From an uncultured Collinsella sp. (GTDB lineage: Bacteria > Actinomycetota > Coriobacteriia > Coriobacteriales > Coriobacteriaceae): a stretch of 64,000 nucleotides of DNA. The notes beneath the pieces are model-generated. The model searched no databases, was not told the DNA's origin, and was given only the letters and a program-made list of their open reading frames with translations. The stretch spans positions 3,745 to 67,744 of the forward strand of contig CABRFA010000005.1 of the NCBI GenBank assembly GCA_902470065.1, written 5' to 3'. The position numbers were made by a program, and so were the translations under genes. How positions within the stretch are numbered: the stretch's first letter is position 1; every line of letters starts with the position of its first letter. This document shows positions 1 to 8,649 of this stretch, piece by piece.

Positions 1-446
1 TACTCGGCGAGCTGCTTTAGCACATCGCAGGCGATCTCGATGGCATCGTCGATGCAGCCGGGGCAGCTGCGGAGCGGACCCTTATCCGATCCGATGCCCT
101 TGAGCGTGCCGCAGACGGTCGTCGTGTTCTTCTCGCCAAATCGCTTGGCAATCTCGCGCGACAGCTTGTAGGTCTGGCCTTTGGTCTTGGGGTTCTCCAT
201 GCCGTCGCTCATTACAAAGCCCATGATGGCAACAGCGCCCGAGATGGCGCCGCAGGTCTCGGTCATGCCACCCATGCCGGCGCCAAAGCCCTCGGTGAGG
301 GTAAAGGCGGTCTGGGAGTCGAGCCCGACGGCAGGTGCGAGCGTGCAGGCAACGGCCTGTGCGCAGTTAAAGCCACGGGCGTGGTATTCGGCAGCTTGAG
401 CCTGACAGGCGGCGATGTCGAGCTGGGCCGTATCGATTTGCTTCAT
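1..446 (-). CDS. C_GCAxxG_C_C family protein (3' end at window edge)
   Basis: Reading leftward from ATG at 446, preceded by AAGGAG, this encodes about 148 residues. Near residues 26-31 is FNCAQAV, then GFGAGMGGMTETCGAISGA, and later VCGTLKG and LRSCPGCIDDA. These spaced cysteines and glycines are the signature of the C_GCAxxG_C_C family (PF09719), small probable redox or metal-binding proteins of anaerobes with no settled function. The last two bases on the left read TA, so the stop codon is probably cut by the window edge and the gene is essentially complete. It is divergent from the sulfhydrylase gene to its right. Family assignment is confident; the biochemical role is unknown. Confidence 0.85.
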   Translation of the reverse strand, partial: MKQIDTAQLDIAACQAQAAEYHARGFNCAQAVACTLAPAVGLDSQTAFTLTEGFGAGMGGMTETCGAISGAVAIMGFVMSDGMENPKTKGQTYKLSREIAKRFGEKNTTTVCGTLKGIGSDKGPLRSCPGCIDDAIEIACDVLKQLAE

Positions 447-676
447 CGTTGTCTCCTTGGTTACGGTGTACCCGCCTATGGTACCCGTGACGGGGTATGT
501 AATCATCGAGAGCTTCATGGATGCCTCATTTTTATCTATCGAGCAAATGCCCAAGGCTTGAGATAAATACCCCTGATCAATTTGTCCCATAACCTACCTT
601 GGGGATGGGTTGAGAGGGGTGCAGGGTAGCGGTATCGTGAACCGAATAAAACGTAACCCAGGCAAGGGAGCTAGAT
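447..676. promoter_or_regulatory. Divergent intergenic region between C_GCAxxG_C_C gene and metY-like gene
   Basis: This region must hold promoters for both divergent genes. An imperfect palindrome (TACCC, 5 bases, GGGGTA) near 485-501 could be an operator. No -35/-10 pair stands out clearly on either strand. Confidence 0.25.
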
Positions 677-1960
677 ATGAGCGAGCAGACTATCGGTACT
701 ACATGTGTTCAGGGCGGCTATCACCCGGGAGATGCGGAGCCGCGCCAGGTGCCCATCTACCAGTCCACCACGTGGAAGTACGACACGTCGGAGCACATGG
801 GCAAGCTGTTTGACCTGGAGGAGTCTGGCTACTTCTACAGCCGTCTGCAGAACCCCACGTGCGATTTGGTTGCCGCCAAGATTTGCGAGATGGAGGGCGG
901 CACCGCAGCGATGCTCACGAGTTCGGGCATGGCTGCGAACTTCCTCGCGATCTTTAACGTTGCCGGTGCCGGCGATCACGTGGTCGCAAGCTCTGCCATT
1001 TACGGCGGTACGTATAACCTGCTCGCCCACACCATGGGCCGCATGGGCGTGACCTGCACGTTCGTCGCCCCCGACTGCACCGATGAGGAGCTCGAGGCAG
1101 CGTTTAAGCCCAATACCAAGCTCGTCTTTGGCGAGACGATCGCAAACCCCGCCCTTGCCGTGCTCGATATTGAGCGCTTTGCCAAGGCCGCACATGACCA
1201 CGGCGTGCCGCTGATGGTCGACAACACCTTCCCGACGCCCGTGATGTGCCGTCCCTTTGAGTGGGGCGCCGACATCGTTACGCACTCCACCACCAAGTAC
1301 ATGGATGGCCATGCGGCCTACCTGGGCGGCGTGATCGTCGACCACGGCCAGTTTGACTGGATGGCCCATGCGGACAAGTTCCCGGGTCTCACCACGCCCG
1401 ACGAGAGCTACCACGGCGTGACGTATGCCGAGAAGTTCGGTCGCGAGGGCGCCTTCATTACCAAGGCAACCGCTCAGCTCATGCGCGACCTCGGCCCCAT
1501 GCAGAACCCGCAGGCGGCGTTCTTCTTGAACAGCTCGCTCGAGAGCCTGCATGTGCGCATGCCGCGTCATTGCGAGAACGGCCTGGCCGTTGCCAAGTTC
1601 CTGCAGAGCCATCCCAAGGTGCGCTTCGTGAGCTATCCGGGCCTGGAGGGCGACAAGTACTATGACCTCGCTCAGAAGTACATGCCAAACGGTACCTGCG
1701 GCGTTGTGAGCTTTGGCTTTAATGGTGGTCGCGCGGCGGCCGAGACCTTTATGAAGAGTCTCAAGCTCGCCCAGATCGCCACGCATGTGGCTGACGCCCG
1801 CACCTGCTGCCTGCATCCCGCTAACGCTACGCACCGCCAGATGAACGATGAGGAGCTCATCGCCTGTGGCATCTCCGCCGACATGGTGCGCCTGTCGTGC
1901 GGCCTCGAGGACACGGCCGATCTGATTGCCGACCTTGAGCAGGCACTCGAGCAGTGCTAG
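677..1960 (+). CDS. metY: O-acetylhomoserine sulfhydrylase / Cys-Met metabolism PLP enzyme
   Basis: A 427-residue fold-type I PLP enzyme of the Cys/Met metabolism family. It probably makes homocysteine from O-acetylhomoserine and sulfide; methionine gamma-lyase activity cannot be excluded from sequence. Seen: the N-terminal VPIYQSTTWKYD segment, YSRLQNPT, the glycine-rich SSGMAANFL cofactor region, VDNTFPTPV and the PLP lysine K207 in HSTTKYMDGH; the C-terminal part has VRLSCGLEDTADLIADL. Length is normal for MetY. The ATG at 677 has GGGAG 7 bases upstream. It is monocistronic and followed by a strong terminator. Methionine biosynthesis by direct sulfhydrylation fits an anaerobe with free sulfide. 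Confidence 0.88.
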   Translation: MSEQTIGTTCVQGGYHPGDAEPRQVPIYQSTTWKYDTSEHMGKLFDLEESGYFYSRLQNPTCDLVAAKICEMEGGTAAMLTSSGMAANFLAIFNVAGAGDHVVASSAIYGGTYNLLAHTMGRMGVTCTFVAPDCTDEELEAAFKPNTKLVFGETIANPALAVLDIERFAKAAHDHGVPLMVDNTFPTPVMCRPFEWGADIVTHSTTKYMDGHAAYLGGVIVDHGQFDWMAHADKFPGLTTPDESYHGVTYAEKFGREGAFITKATAQLMRDLGPMQNPQAAFFLNSSLESLHVRMPRHCENGLAVAKFLQSHPKVRFVSYPGLEGDKYYDLAQKYMPNGTCGVVSFGFNGGRAAAETFMKSLKLAQIATHVADARTCCLHPANATHRQMNDEELIACGISADMVRLSCGLEDTADLIADLEQALEQC

Positions 1961-2028
1961 GCTAGCTCCGTACAAGGTGCCGATGCTGGCAGAAAGCTTC
2001 TGTGACCTTTCGTTCCGATTCCGTAGGC

Positions 2029-2076
2029 GGGACCCCAATCGCGGCTGTTTGCAGGCGATCGGGGCCCCGTTTTTTG
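2029..2076 (+). terminator. Rho-independent terminator after metY-like gene
   Basis: GGGACCCCAATCGC pairs imperfectly with GGCGATCGGGGCCCC around a loop of about 11 bases and is followed by TTTTTT. Confidence 0.85.
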
Positions 2077-2101
2077 CGTTAGGCCACTCGAAAGGATGGA
2101 T

Positions 2102-3406
2102 ATGGAGAAAACTGCAGAGCAGCTGCGCCGCGAGCACATTGCCCTAGAGGGCGACACCCATGGCAAGAACAAGTGGGCGATTCTGTTTACCGTGCTCATC
2201 ATGACGTTTATGGTGTGTCTGGATTCGACCGTCGTGACCGTGGCGCTGCCCGTGATGCAAAAGGAGCTGGGCGTGGGCCTCGATCGCATTCAGCTGGTAA
2301 GCTCGGTGTATCTGCTTGCGACTTGCGTGGCTATGTTGCCGTTTGGCCGTCTGGGCGACGTGCGCGGCAAGGTGAATGTGTTCCAGTTGGGCGTCATCGT
2401 CTTTTCGGTCGGTTCGCTGCTGTGCGGCCTTTCGGCCTCGCTTGAGGTTCTTATCCTGGCACGCATTGCTCAGGGCATCGGTTGCGCGGCGGCCATGGCT
2501 AACAACATGGGTATCATCACCGAGTCGTTTCCGGCGCGCGAACGAGGCCGTGCCATGGGTATTCTCGCGACCTTTGTGGCCCTCGGCATGATGTGTGGCC
2601 CCGTGCTCGGCGGCATGCTGGTGGCAAGCTTTCCCTGGGAGAGCATCTTCCTCATCAACCTGCCCATTGGCGTGATCTCGTTTATCGTGGGACTCTACAC
2701 GCTGCCGCATGTTAGGCCAGAGGCCGGCGAACGTCCCATGCCCCTTGCCGAGGCCGCTCGTCGCTGCTTAGCAAATTCGGCCTTCACCATCAACCTTGCC
2801 TGCATGCTCATCGTGTTCGTTGGCATTGGCGCATCCGAGTTTATTCTGCCGTTCTATTTTCAGGACGCCCACGGCTTTGGTTCTGACATTTCCGGATTGC
2901 TCTTTTTGGCGCTGCCAATGGTGAATGCCTTTATCGGCCCGCTTTCGGGAACGGTTTCGGACCGTGTTGGCTGCGAGGGTCCCACGGCGGTCGGCCTGGG
3001 CGTGTATGTGTGCGGTCTCTTTGCAGTAAGCACGCTCGACGAGCACTCTTCTATCCCTGTGATCGTGTGCTGTGTCGCGTTTATGTCGTGTGGCACGTCG
3101 ATTTTCCAGAGCCCCAACAACTCGCTGTACATGGGCTCGGCTCCGCGTGAGGCGCTCGGTTTTGCGGGTAGCTTGGGCAGTTTGGCGCGCTACGCCGGCA
3201 TGGCACTCGGCATTACGGTGGCGTCACATATCCTATATGGACAGATGAGCGTGGCGATGGGCGAGGCCGTGACCAGCTTTGTTGCAGGACGTCCGGATGT
3301 GTTCCTGTTTGGCTTTCGCTCGGTGTTCTACGTGCTCATGACTGTGGCCGCTGTGGGCTTTGCGCTCGCCATGGTGCGTTTGGTGAGGATGCGCGCCCGC
3401 CATTAG
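2102..3406 (+). CDS. MFS multidrug/drug-proton antiporter (DHA2, EmrB/QacA type)
   Basis: A 434-residue hydrophobic protein with 12 or more membrane segments. The first helix carries LDSTVVTVALPVMQKEL, the hallmark of DHA2-type drug:H+ antiporters, followed by motif A (GRLGDVRGK, loop 2-3) and a motif-C-like glycine-rich helix (GMMCGPVLGGML). It is shorter than the usual 14-helix DHA2 protein (about 470-510), so helices 13-14 may be reduced. Start: AAAGGA at 2091 is well spaced for ATG 2102; an ATG at 2096 overlaps that site. Substrate unknown. Its neighbours give no functional clue. Confidence 0.85.
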   Translation: MEKTAEQLRREHIALEGDTHGKNKWAILFTVLIMTFMVCLDSTVVTVALPVMQKELGVGLDRIQLVSSVYLLATCVAMLPFGRLGDVRGKVNVFQLGVIVFSVGSLLCGLSASLEVLILARIAQGIGCAAAMANNMGIITESFPARERGRAMGILATFVALGMMCGPVLGGMLVASFPWESIFLINLPIGVISFIVGLYTLPHVRPEAGERPMPLAEAARRCLANSAFTINLACMLIVFVGIGASEFILPFYFQDAHGFGSDISGLLFLALPMVNAFIGPLSGTVSDRVGCEGPTAVGLGVYVCGLFAVSTLDEHSSIPVIVCCVAFMSCGTSIFQSPNNSLYMGSAPREALGFAGSLGSLARYAGMALGITVASHILYGQMSVAMGEAVTSFVAGRPDVFLFGFRSVFYVLMTVAAVGFALAMVRLVRMRARH

Positions 3407-3565
3407 CTTGTGGTGGCAGGCTTGCCACGAATCGTGCCTATCTACTGGTCTTGCAGCTTTATGGTGCTATGTGGCTTGTGGGGCGGGCGGGGGTCGGTCC
3501 GTGGTAGACTATCGAACAACGTTTATTAATCGCGCGGTATCGTTGCCGCGAGAAGGGGTTGCGCC
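3407..3565. other. Intergenic region upstream of xpt
   Basis: Contains a small hairpin (GTGGCA with TGCCAC, near 3413-3428) without a T-run. The purine-riboswitch conserved core was looked for ahead of xpt and not found. TAGACT near 3503-3508 could act as a -10 box. Confidence 0.3.
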
Positions 3566-4144
3566 ATGCAGGAGCTTGAGGATCGTATTCGCCATGACGG
3601 CATCGTAAAGGCCGGTAACGTCCTTAAGGTTGATGCCTTCCTCAACCACCAGTGCGACGTTGAGCTGTTCGATCACATGGGTGCCGAGTGGGCCCGTCTG
3701 TTCGAGGGTGTCGAGATCAACAAGATCCTGACGATCGAGGCTTCGGGCATTGGTATGGCCTGCATCGCGGCTCAGCATTTTGGCGGTGTGCCGGTGGTCT
3801 TTGCCAAGAAGGCGCAGTCCATCAACCTCGACGGCGAGCAGTATGCCACGACCATCTACTCCTTTACCAAGCAGAAGGAGTACCCGGTCATCGTTGGCAA
3901 GCGCTTCCTGTCCGAGGGCGACAAGGTTCTGATTATCGACGACTTCCTAGCCAACGGCTGCGCGCTCGAGGGTCTTATCAAGATCTGCGAGGCTGCGGGC
4001 GCCGAGGTTGCCGGCATTGGCATTGCGGTGGAGAAGGGTTTCCAGGGCGGTGGCGATAAGCTCCGCGAGCGCGGCTTCCGCGTTGAGAGCCTGGCCCGTA
4101 TCGCCGATATGGACTGCGAGAACGGCGAGATCACCTTCGCCTAA
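3566..4144 (+). CDS. xpt: Xanthine phosphoribosyltransferase
   Basis: A 192-residue type I phosphoribosyltransferase that converts xanthine plus PRPP to XMP (purine salvage, cytosol). The start MQELEDRIRHDG, the ILTIEASGIGMA segment and the PRPP-binding motif VLIIDDFLANGCA (residues 121-133) match Xpt rather than hypoxanthine or adenine transferases; length equals the Bacillus enzyme. The ATG at 3566 has GAGAAGGGG upstream. Single gene, closed by a palindromic repeat that also works as a terminator. Confidence 0.93.
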   Translation: MQELEDRIRHDGIVKAGNVLKVDAFLNHQCDVELFDHMGAEWARLFEGVEINKILTIEASGIGMACIAAQHFGGVPVVFAKKAQSINLDGEQYATTIYSFTKQKEYPVIVGKRFLSEGDKVLIIDDFLANGCALEGLIKICEAAGAEVAGIGIAVEKGFQGGGDKLRERGFRVESLARIADMDCENGEITFA

Positions 4145-4171
4145 GCGCGCAACACAAGCGATTGGTATGCG

Positions 4172-4208
4172 ATGTGACAAAGGGACTGTCCCTTTGTCAC
4201 ATTTTTTG
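4172..4208 (+). repeat. TGTGACAAAGGG palindrome, doubling as xpt terminator
   Basis: Arms ATGTGACAAAGGG and CCCTTTGTCACAT (4172-4202) are perfectly complementary around five bases, then TTTTTT. The same palindrome recurs at 62602-62634 without a T-run there, so it is a dispersed element that acts as a terminator here. Confidence 0.85.
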
Positions 4209-4227
4209 TATGAGGGGAGGTGTTGAT

Positions 4228-4608
4228 ATGGATGAGAATAAGATGGGATGGCGCGAGTATGCGCGCTATGCCGAGATGTCGGCCGAGGAGTTGGCGCGCG
4301 ATTGCGAGGTGCAGGTGTTTCGCGCGACGGGTCCGGGCGGACAGGGCGTGAACACGACGGACTCGGCGGTGCGCATGAAGCATATCCCTTCGGGGATTAC
4401 CGTGACGGCGCGCGAGAGCCGCAGTCAGTTCCAAAACCGTAGTAGCTGCCTGCGTAAGCTGCGCGCCGAGCTTGGACGTCGCGGGCGTCCACCGCGCCGG
4501 CGCGTAAAGACCAAGGTGCCTCAGCGCTCTCGCCAGCGCAGGCTCAATGACAAGCACTTCAACGCCATTAAAAAGGCCAACCGTCGCAAGCCGGGCAGCG
4601 ACGAATAG
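4228..4608 (+). CDS. Peptide chain release factor-like protein (GGQ domain, ArfB/PrfH-like)
   Basis: A 126-residue protein consisting of the RF-1-type peptidyl-tRNA hydrolase domain alone. The catalytic motif RATGPGGQGVNTTDSAV has GGQ at residues 37-39, followed by the family's IPSGITVTARESRSQFQNR. The tail is very basic (PPRRRVKTKVPQRSRQRR...KKANRRK), as in ArfB, where it enters the mRNA channel. There is no codon-recognition domain, so it cannot be a canonical RF1/RF2. Probable role: rescue of stalled ribosomes. Start ATG 4228 has GGGGAGG eight bases upstream; longer upstream frames are not supported. It sits between two palindromic repeats. Confidence 0.87.
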   Translation: MDENKMGWREYARYAEMSAEELARDCEVQVFRATGPGGQGVNTTDSAVRMKHIPSGITVTARESRSQFQNRSSCLRKLRAELGRRGRPPRRRVKTKVPQRSRQRRLNDKHFNAIKKANRRKPGSDE

Positions 4609-4616
4609 CCTCCTCA

Positions 4617-4687
4617 TAAGTTGCGGTGAAATAGGGACTGTTTTGCGGCTTTAGATGCATAAACAGTCCCTATTTCACCGCAACTTA
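4617..4687. repeat. 70-bp palindromic repeat, copy 1 (TAAGTTGCGGTGAAATAGGG type)
   Basis: Arms TAAGTTGCGGTGAAATAGGG / CCCTATTTCACCGCAACTTA surround a variable centre with ACTGTTTT...AAACAGT. This copy has G in the left arm and C in the right arm where most copies have C and G. It lies between convergent genes and may terminate both. Confidence 0.95.
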
Positions 4688-4694
4688 GGTGGGG

Positions 4695-5657
4695 TTAGCG
4701 GGTGGGATGCCAGACGTGGAGGACGCCGGCAAGGATGTCGACCTCGATGCGCGAGGCGACAACGGGCTCGCTGTCGGCCTGGATGGGGTAGTCGGGCTCC
4801 TCAAAGGTGAGCTCGACATGGCGGCAGCGGCGCATGCGAACCGGCGGCAACTTGGTATGGTGGCCGTCCTTGGCCGAAAGAAACATAGGCAGGGCAACCG
4901 CACGCGGAACGGGGCCGCAGGCGTAGCAGATGTCGAGTACGCCGTCGCAGGGGTCGGCATCGGGGCAGATGCGATAGCCCGAGCCATAGGTAGGACCCAG
5001 CTGAATTGCCATGATGATCGCCCGCACGCGCTCGGCGGGCGCGCCATCAAAGCTGATGGTCATGGGGTAGTTGCGATAGCGCAGGCCAAACTGCTCAAGT
5101 CCCGATAGGGTGTAGAGCGGAGCGCCGGCGAGGCCCGTCTTTTTGCGCAGCTCGGTGGTGCCCAGGCCGATGGCGGCATCGATGCCGACCGAGAGCGTCT
5201 GGTCGTAGTACTCAACGGTAGCCTCGCCGCTGCCGCTCGCAGGGCTCCACGAGCGAATGCGCCCGATGTCCTGACGCTGCAGCTCGCAGGTGAGCAGCGC
5301 GCCAAAATCCTTACCGGAGAAATCGTCGATGCCGAGCGTTTGGGCAAAATCGTTGCCAGAGCCCACAGGTAGGATGGCAAGAGCGGGGCGGGTGTCCTCC
5401 TCTTGCGTCATAAGCCCGTTGACGACCTCGTGAATCACGCCGTCGCCGCCAAGGGCGATAACGGTGCGATAGCCCTGGGCCTGTGCGGCCAGCTCCTTGG
5501 CGTGTCCCATGCGCTCGGTTAGCACCAAGTCAAACTGGGATGCGCGTGCAGTCATGTCCAAAAAGCGTTGCAGGCGCTCGGCAACTTCGTGCGCCGCACC
5601 CGACTGGGCGGCTGGGTTGGCGATGATGAGCGTGCGGCCAAAATCAGTTGCGTGCAT
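4695..5657 (-). CDS. Diacylglycerol kinase family lipid kinase (YegS/DgkB-like)
   Basis: A 320-residue protein of the DAGK catalytic fold that phosphorylates a lipid alcohol with ATP at the inner membrane face. The N-terminus has TLIIANPAAQSG, then the nucleotide-binding GGDG in ALGGDGVIHEVVNG (residues 70-73) and PVGSGNDFA (97-105); the C-terminal beta-sandwich domain follows. Start ATG 5657 has GGGAG seven bases upstream; a longer in-frame start at 5729 lacks this. Transcribed leftward, convergent with the release-factor-like gene. Exact lipid substrate cannot be read from sequence. Confidence 0.88.
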   Translation of the reverse strand: MHATDFGRTLIIANPAAQSGAAHEVAERLQRFLDMTARASQFDLVLTERMGHAKELAAQAQGYRTVIALGGDGVIHEVVNGLMTQEEDTRPALAILPVGSGNDFAQTLGIDDFSGKDFGALLTCELQRQDIGRIRSWSPASGSGEATVEYYDQTLSVGIDAAIGLGTTELRKKTGLAGAPLYTLSGLEQFGLRYRNYPMTISFDGAPAERVRAIIMAIQLGPTYGSGYRICPDADPCDGVLDICYACGPVPRAVALPMFLSAKDGHHTKLPPVRMRRCRHVELTFEEPDYPIQADSEPVVASRIEVDILAGVLHVWHPTR

Positions 5658-5744
5658 GGGGCGACTCCCGGCGTATGACGTGACGGTGCGGTCGCGCTCA
5701 GGTCGAATTGCCCCCGATTGTGGCTGCACGTCGAATACTTACGT

Positions 5745-7166
5745 CTACTCTATCAGGTCGTTGTGGCGCTCGATAGCATCCGCTACCGTACCGCCCTCAT
5801 CCACAATAAGCGAACGGCGCTTGGGCGAGATGATGCGCTGGGCGGGGTACACGCCGCGGTGTCCGGCAGTTAGGTAGCTGATAAAGGCCACGATGACAAA
5901 GAACCCGGCTGCCGTGCCGTGGAACAGGTCGATGGCCATCATGCAGGTGGTGATGGGCACGTTGAGGCCGGCACAGAACACGCCGAGCATGCCGAGAGCC
6001 GCCAGAAAACTGGGGTCGATTCCGACGAGGCAACCGATCCAGCCGCCGAGCGCCGCACCGATGCCAAACAGGGGCGTGACCTCGCCGCCTTGGAAGCCCG
6101 CACCCAGGGTAAGCGCTGTGACGACCAACTTGATGGCTGCGTCTGCCAGGGTGGTGTTGCCGGCAAATCCGGCGCCGGAAAGCCACGTGGAAAGGCCGGC
6201 GTAGTCCCAGGCGTCGAGAAGGGCATAGGCGGCCAAAACCACGAGTGCGCCTATGAGTGCGCGAACGAGGTAATTGGTGATAAAGCGACCGTACAGGCTC
6301 TTGACGGTTCGAACTGACCAGGCAAAGAGGCGTGCCGTCAGACCGAAGATAATGGCGCTGATAACAACGATGACAACCGTCCGTGGTGTCATGTTGGGAA
6401 TGCTGGCGATAACATTCGCCTCGTACTCGGTACCCAGGGCGAGTGATGTAAAGTAGCCGGTAAACGAGGCGACCAGGCAGTAGATGCCCGCGGTGTAGTC
6501 GATCTTGCCGATAAAGCACATCTCCATGCCAAAGAAAGCTCCGGCAAGGGGCGAACCGAATACGGCGCCAAAGGCCGACGAGATGCCGGCGAGCATGAGG
6601 TCGTGGTGGTCATGCTTTTTGAGGTGGGCGAGGCTCGAGATGTTGCTGGCGATGGTGCCGCCAATCTGCACCGCGGCTCCCTCGCGACCGGCCGATCCGC
6701 CCGTTAGGTGCGTGAGCGTGGAGCAGACGAAGGTGAGGACGGCCATGCGCATATGGATGAGGCGTGTGCCCAGAGCGGAGTCGATGACCAGGTTGTTACC
6801 GCGTTTGGCGGCAAGACCGTGGTTTTTGTACACCCATGCGGTGGCAACGCCCACAACGGGAAGCAGTGCGTAAATCCACGCATGGTGCTCGCGATAGTCG
6901 GTGGCGATATTCAGCGAGGCCAAAAACGCCCAAGCGGCAACGCCCATGGCGAGCGAGACAATGACGACGAGCGCGAGCAACTTGGCGCTCGCGAGTAGGT
7001 TGCGGGCGTTGCGGCGCGTGTCGGCAGCCAGGAGATGCTCGGAGCGGGTAAGTTGATGCCTGCCTGCCGTGATGACGTCGTTCAGGGAGAAAAAGCCGCC
7101 GTCGTCGAGCGGCTGGGAATGATCCTGCGTTTCGTTTGCGCTTTCGGTTTTGTCGTTATGAGCCAT
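5745..7166 (-). CDS. ClC-family chloride channel / anion-proton antiporter
   Basis: A 473-residue membrane protein. Diagnostic motifs: GGSAGREGAAVQIGG (residues 157-170) with the gating glutamate of GREGx, GSPLAGAFFGMEM, and GFQGGEVTPLFGIGAALGG equivalent to the GxFxPxxxxG motif. The loop that is GSGIP in classical ClC proteins reads GNNLV here (123-127), so anion preference may differ from chloride. The N-terminal 45 residues are hydrophilic. Start ATG 7166 is preceded by AGAGGA. It is divergent from moeA. No fluoride riboswitch core was recognised upstream. Confidence 0.9.
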   Translation of the reverse strand: MAHNDKTESANETQDHSQPLDDGGFFSLNDVITAGRHQLTRSEHLLAADTRRNARNLLASAKLLALVVIVSLAMGVAAWAFLASLNIATDYREHHAWIYALLPVVGVATAWVYKNHGLAAKRGNNLVIDSALGTRLIHMRMAVLTFVCSTLTHLTGGSAGREGAAVQIGGTIASNISSLAHLKKHDHHDLMLAGISSAFGAVFGSPLAGAFFGMEMCFIGKIDYTAGIYCLVASFTGYFTSLALGTEYEANVIASIPNMTPRTVVIVVISAIIFGLTARLFAWSVRTVKSLYGRFITNYLVRALIGALVVLAAYALLDAWDYAGLSTWLSGAGFAGNTTLADAAIKLVVTALTLGAGFQGGEVTPLFGIGAALGGWIGCLVGIDPSFLAALGMLGVFCAGLNVPITTCMMAIDLFHGTAAGFFVIVAFISYLTAGHRGVYPAQRIISPKRRSLIVDEGGTVADAIERHNDLIE

Positions 7167-7196
7167 ACGTTCCTCTTTTAGGTTGCAACGCAAGCA

Positions 7197-7202
7197 TTAT
7201 AA
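7197..7202 (-). promoter_or_regulatory. Probable -10 box of the ClC gene
   Basis: On the minus strand the sequence reads TATAAT about 30 bases before the ATG at 7166. The -35 region is weak. Confidence 0.5.
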
Positions 7203-7376
7203 AACGCGGTAAACGCGACGAGCCGGTGGGTTGGTTTCCATTCTGTTTCGCGGCCTGCAACCGACAGGTGTATTTGCGGGTACAGGCCGAGTCGCGGTCG
7301 TGCGTCGGGGGATTATACTGAGACAAGCATAAAGAATCGGCGCCCCTGTTGTGCGCCGTGGCATTAAGAGGTGCAT

Positions 7377-8639
7377 ATGGCAGAGAAGCTCATTCCGTTG
7401 GAGGACGCGCAGTCGATTGTCCTGTCGCACGTTGCTCCGACCGATCTCGTCGAGATTCCCGTGTGGCAGGCGGCTGGTTTTCCCTTGGCCGAGGACGCGG
7501 TGGCCGATATCGACATCTCGCCGTTTGCCAACAGCGCCATGGACGGATATGCCGTGAGCTCGGCGGACTTGGCGCAGGCATCTGGCGAGGCGCCGGTGAC
7601 GCTCGACGTTATCGGACACGAGGCCGCGGGCCATGTGTTTGAGGGCGCAATCGGCGCGGGCGAGACGGTCCGCATCATGACGGGCGCGCCGGTACCCGAG
7701 GGTGCCGATGCCGTGGTGAAGTACGAGATCGTCGATGTGCTCGACGGTGACGGCAACGAGGGCTCGCGTGTGGGGTTCTCGGCGCCGGCCAAGGTGGGGG
7801 AGAACGTTCGCTCTGCCGCCGAGGAGGCCCATGCCGGCGATGTTGTGATGCATGCCGGCGAGGTTGTGGCTCCGGCGGGCGCCGGCTTGCTGGCAAGTGC
7901 CGGATACGCGAGCGTGAAGGTGCACGCTGCCCCACGTGTGGGCATCATCTCGCTGGGCACGGAACTGGTCGCACCGAGCAAGGTACCGGCGCGCGGTCAG
8001 ATTCGCGATTCCAACTCCTCGGCGCTGATGGCTGAGGCACTCGATGCCGGTGCCGAGCCCGTGTTCTACGGCATTGCGCCCGATGATGAGCAGGCGATTG
8101 CCGAGCTTGTGCATCGCGCCGTGCAGGAGTGCGATTTTGTCATTACGAGCGGCGGTGCCTCGGCGGGCGACTACGACTATGTGACGGCGCTGGTCCAGCG
8201 CGAGGGCGAGGTGCTCTTCGATCGCATCTCGATGCGCCCCGGCAAGGCCATCACGTTTGGCTTGCTCGGAGGTAAGCCCTACCTGGGGCTTTCAGGCAAT
8301 CCAGCGGCGGCTTATGTGGGCTTTGAGATGCTTGCCCGTCCGGCGATTCGCAAGATGCGCGGTTTTGCCGAGGTTGCGCGTCCCGTGCAGCAGGCGACGC
8401 TCACGCACGGCGTGAAAAAGCGACAGCATCGCCGCTTCTTCGATCGCGCCACGGTTTTGCGCGACCCCGAGACCGGTGAGTTGTTGGTGACCGAGGCCAA
8501 GACGCAGAATTCGGCGTTGCTCGGCACGATGCAGCGGGCCAACTGCCTGCTGCGTATTGACGAAGGACCGTGCGAGCTCAAGGCGGGAGATGCCGTGGAC
8601 GTTGTTCGCGTCGACCTGCCCGACGGCGCCGTGTTGTAG
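7377..8639 (+). CDS. moeA: Molybdopterin molybdotransferase MoeA
   Basis: A 420-residue protein that inserts molybdate into adenylylated molybdopterin, the last step of Mo-molybdopterin synthesis. Seen: NSAMDGYAV in the N-terminal domain, the MoCF-binding motif TSGGASAGDYDY (257-268), GKPYLGLSGNPAAAY and a C-terminal beta domain. Start: GTG 7371 and ATG 7377 are in frame; AAGAGG at 7366 is correctly spaced for ATG 7377. A TATACT hexamer at 7314-7319 may be its -10 box. Forms a pair with mogA ten bases downstream and precedes modABC, so molybdenum uptake and insertion are grouped. Confidence 0.94.
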   Translation: MAEKLIPLEDAQSIVLSHVAPTDLVEIPVWQAAGFPLAEDAVADIDISPFANSAMDGYAVSSADLAQASGEAPVTLDVIGHEAAGHVFEGAIGAGETVRIMTGAPVPEGADAVVKYEIVDVLDGDGNEGSRVGFSAPAKVGENVRSAAEEAHAGDVVMHAGEVVAPAGAGLLASAGYASVKVHAAPRVGIISLGTELVAPSKVPARGQIRDSNSSALMAEALDAGAEPVFYGIAPDDEQAIAELVHRAVQECDFVITSGGASAGDYDYVTALVQREGEVLFDRISMRPGKAITFGLLGGKPYLGLSGNPAAAYVGFEMLARPAIRKMRGFAEVARPVQQATLTHGVKKRQHRRFFDRATVLRDPETGELLVTEAKTQNSALLGTMQRANCLLRIDEGPCELKAGDAVDVVRVDLPDGAVL

Positions 8640-8649
8640 GAGGAATGCT

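Noticed and set aside
3407..3565. Purine riboswitch for xpt
   Set aside because: The characteristic conserved loop sequences and P1 pairing are missing.
7167..7376. Fluoride riboswitch upstream of the ClC gene
   Set aside because: No GGCGATGG...CTGATG-type core on the minus strand.
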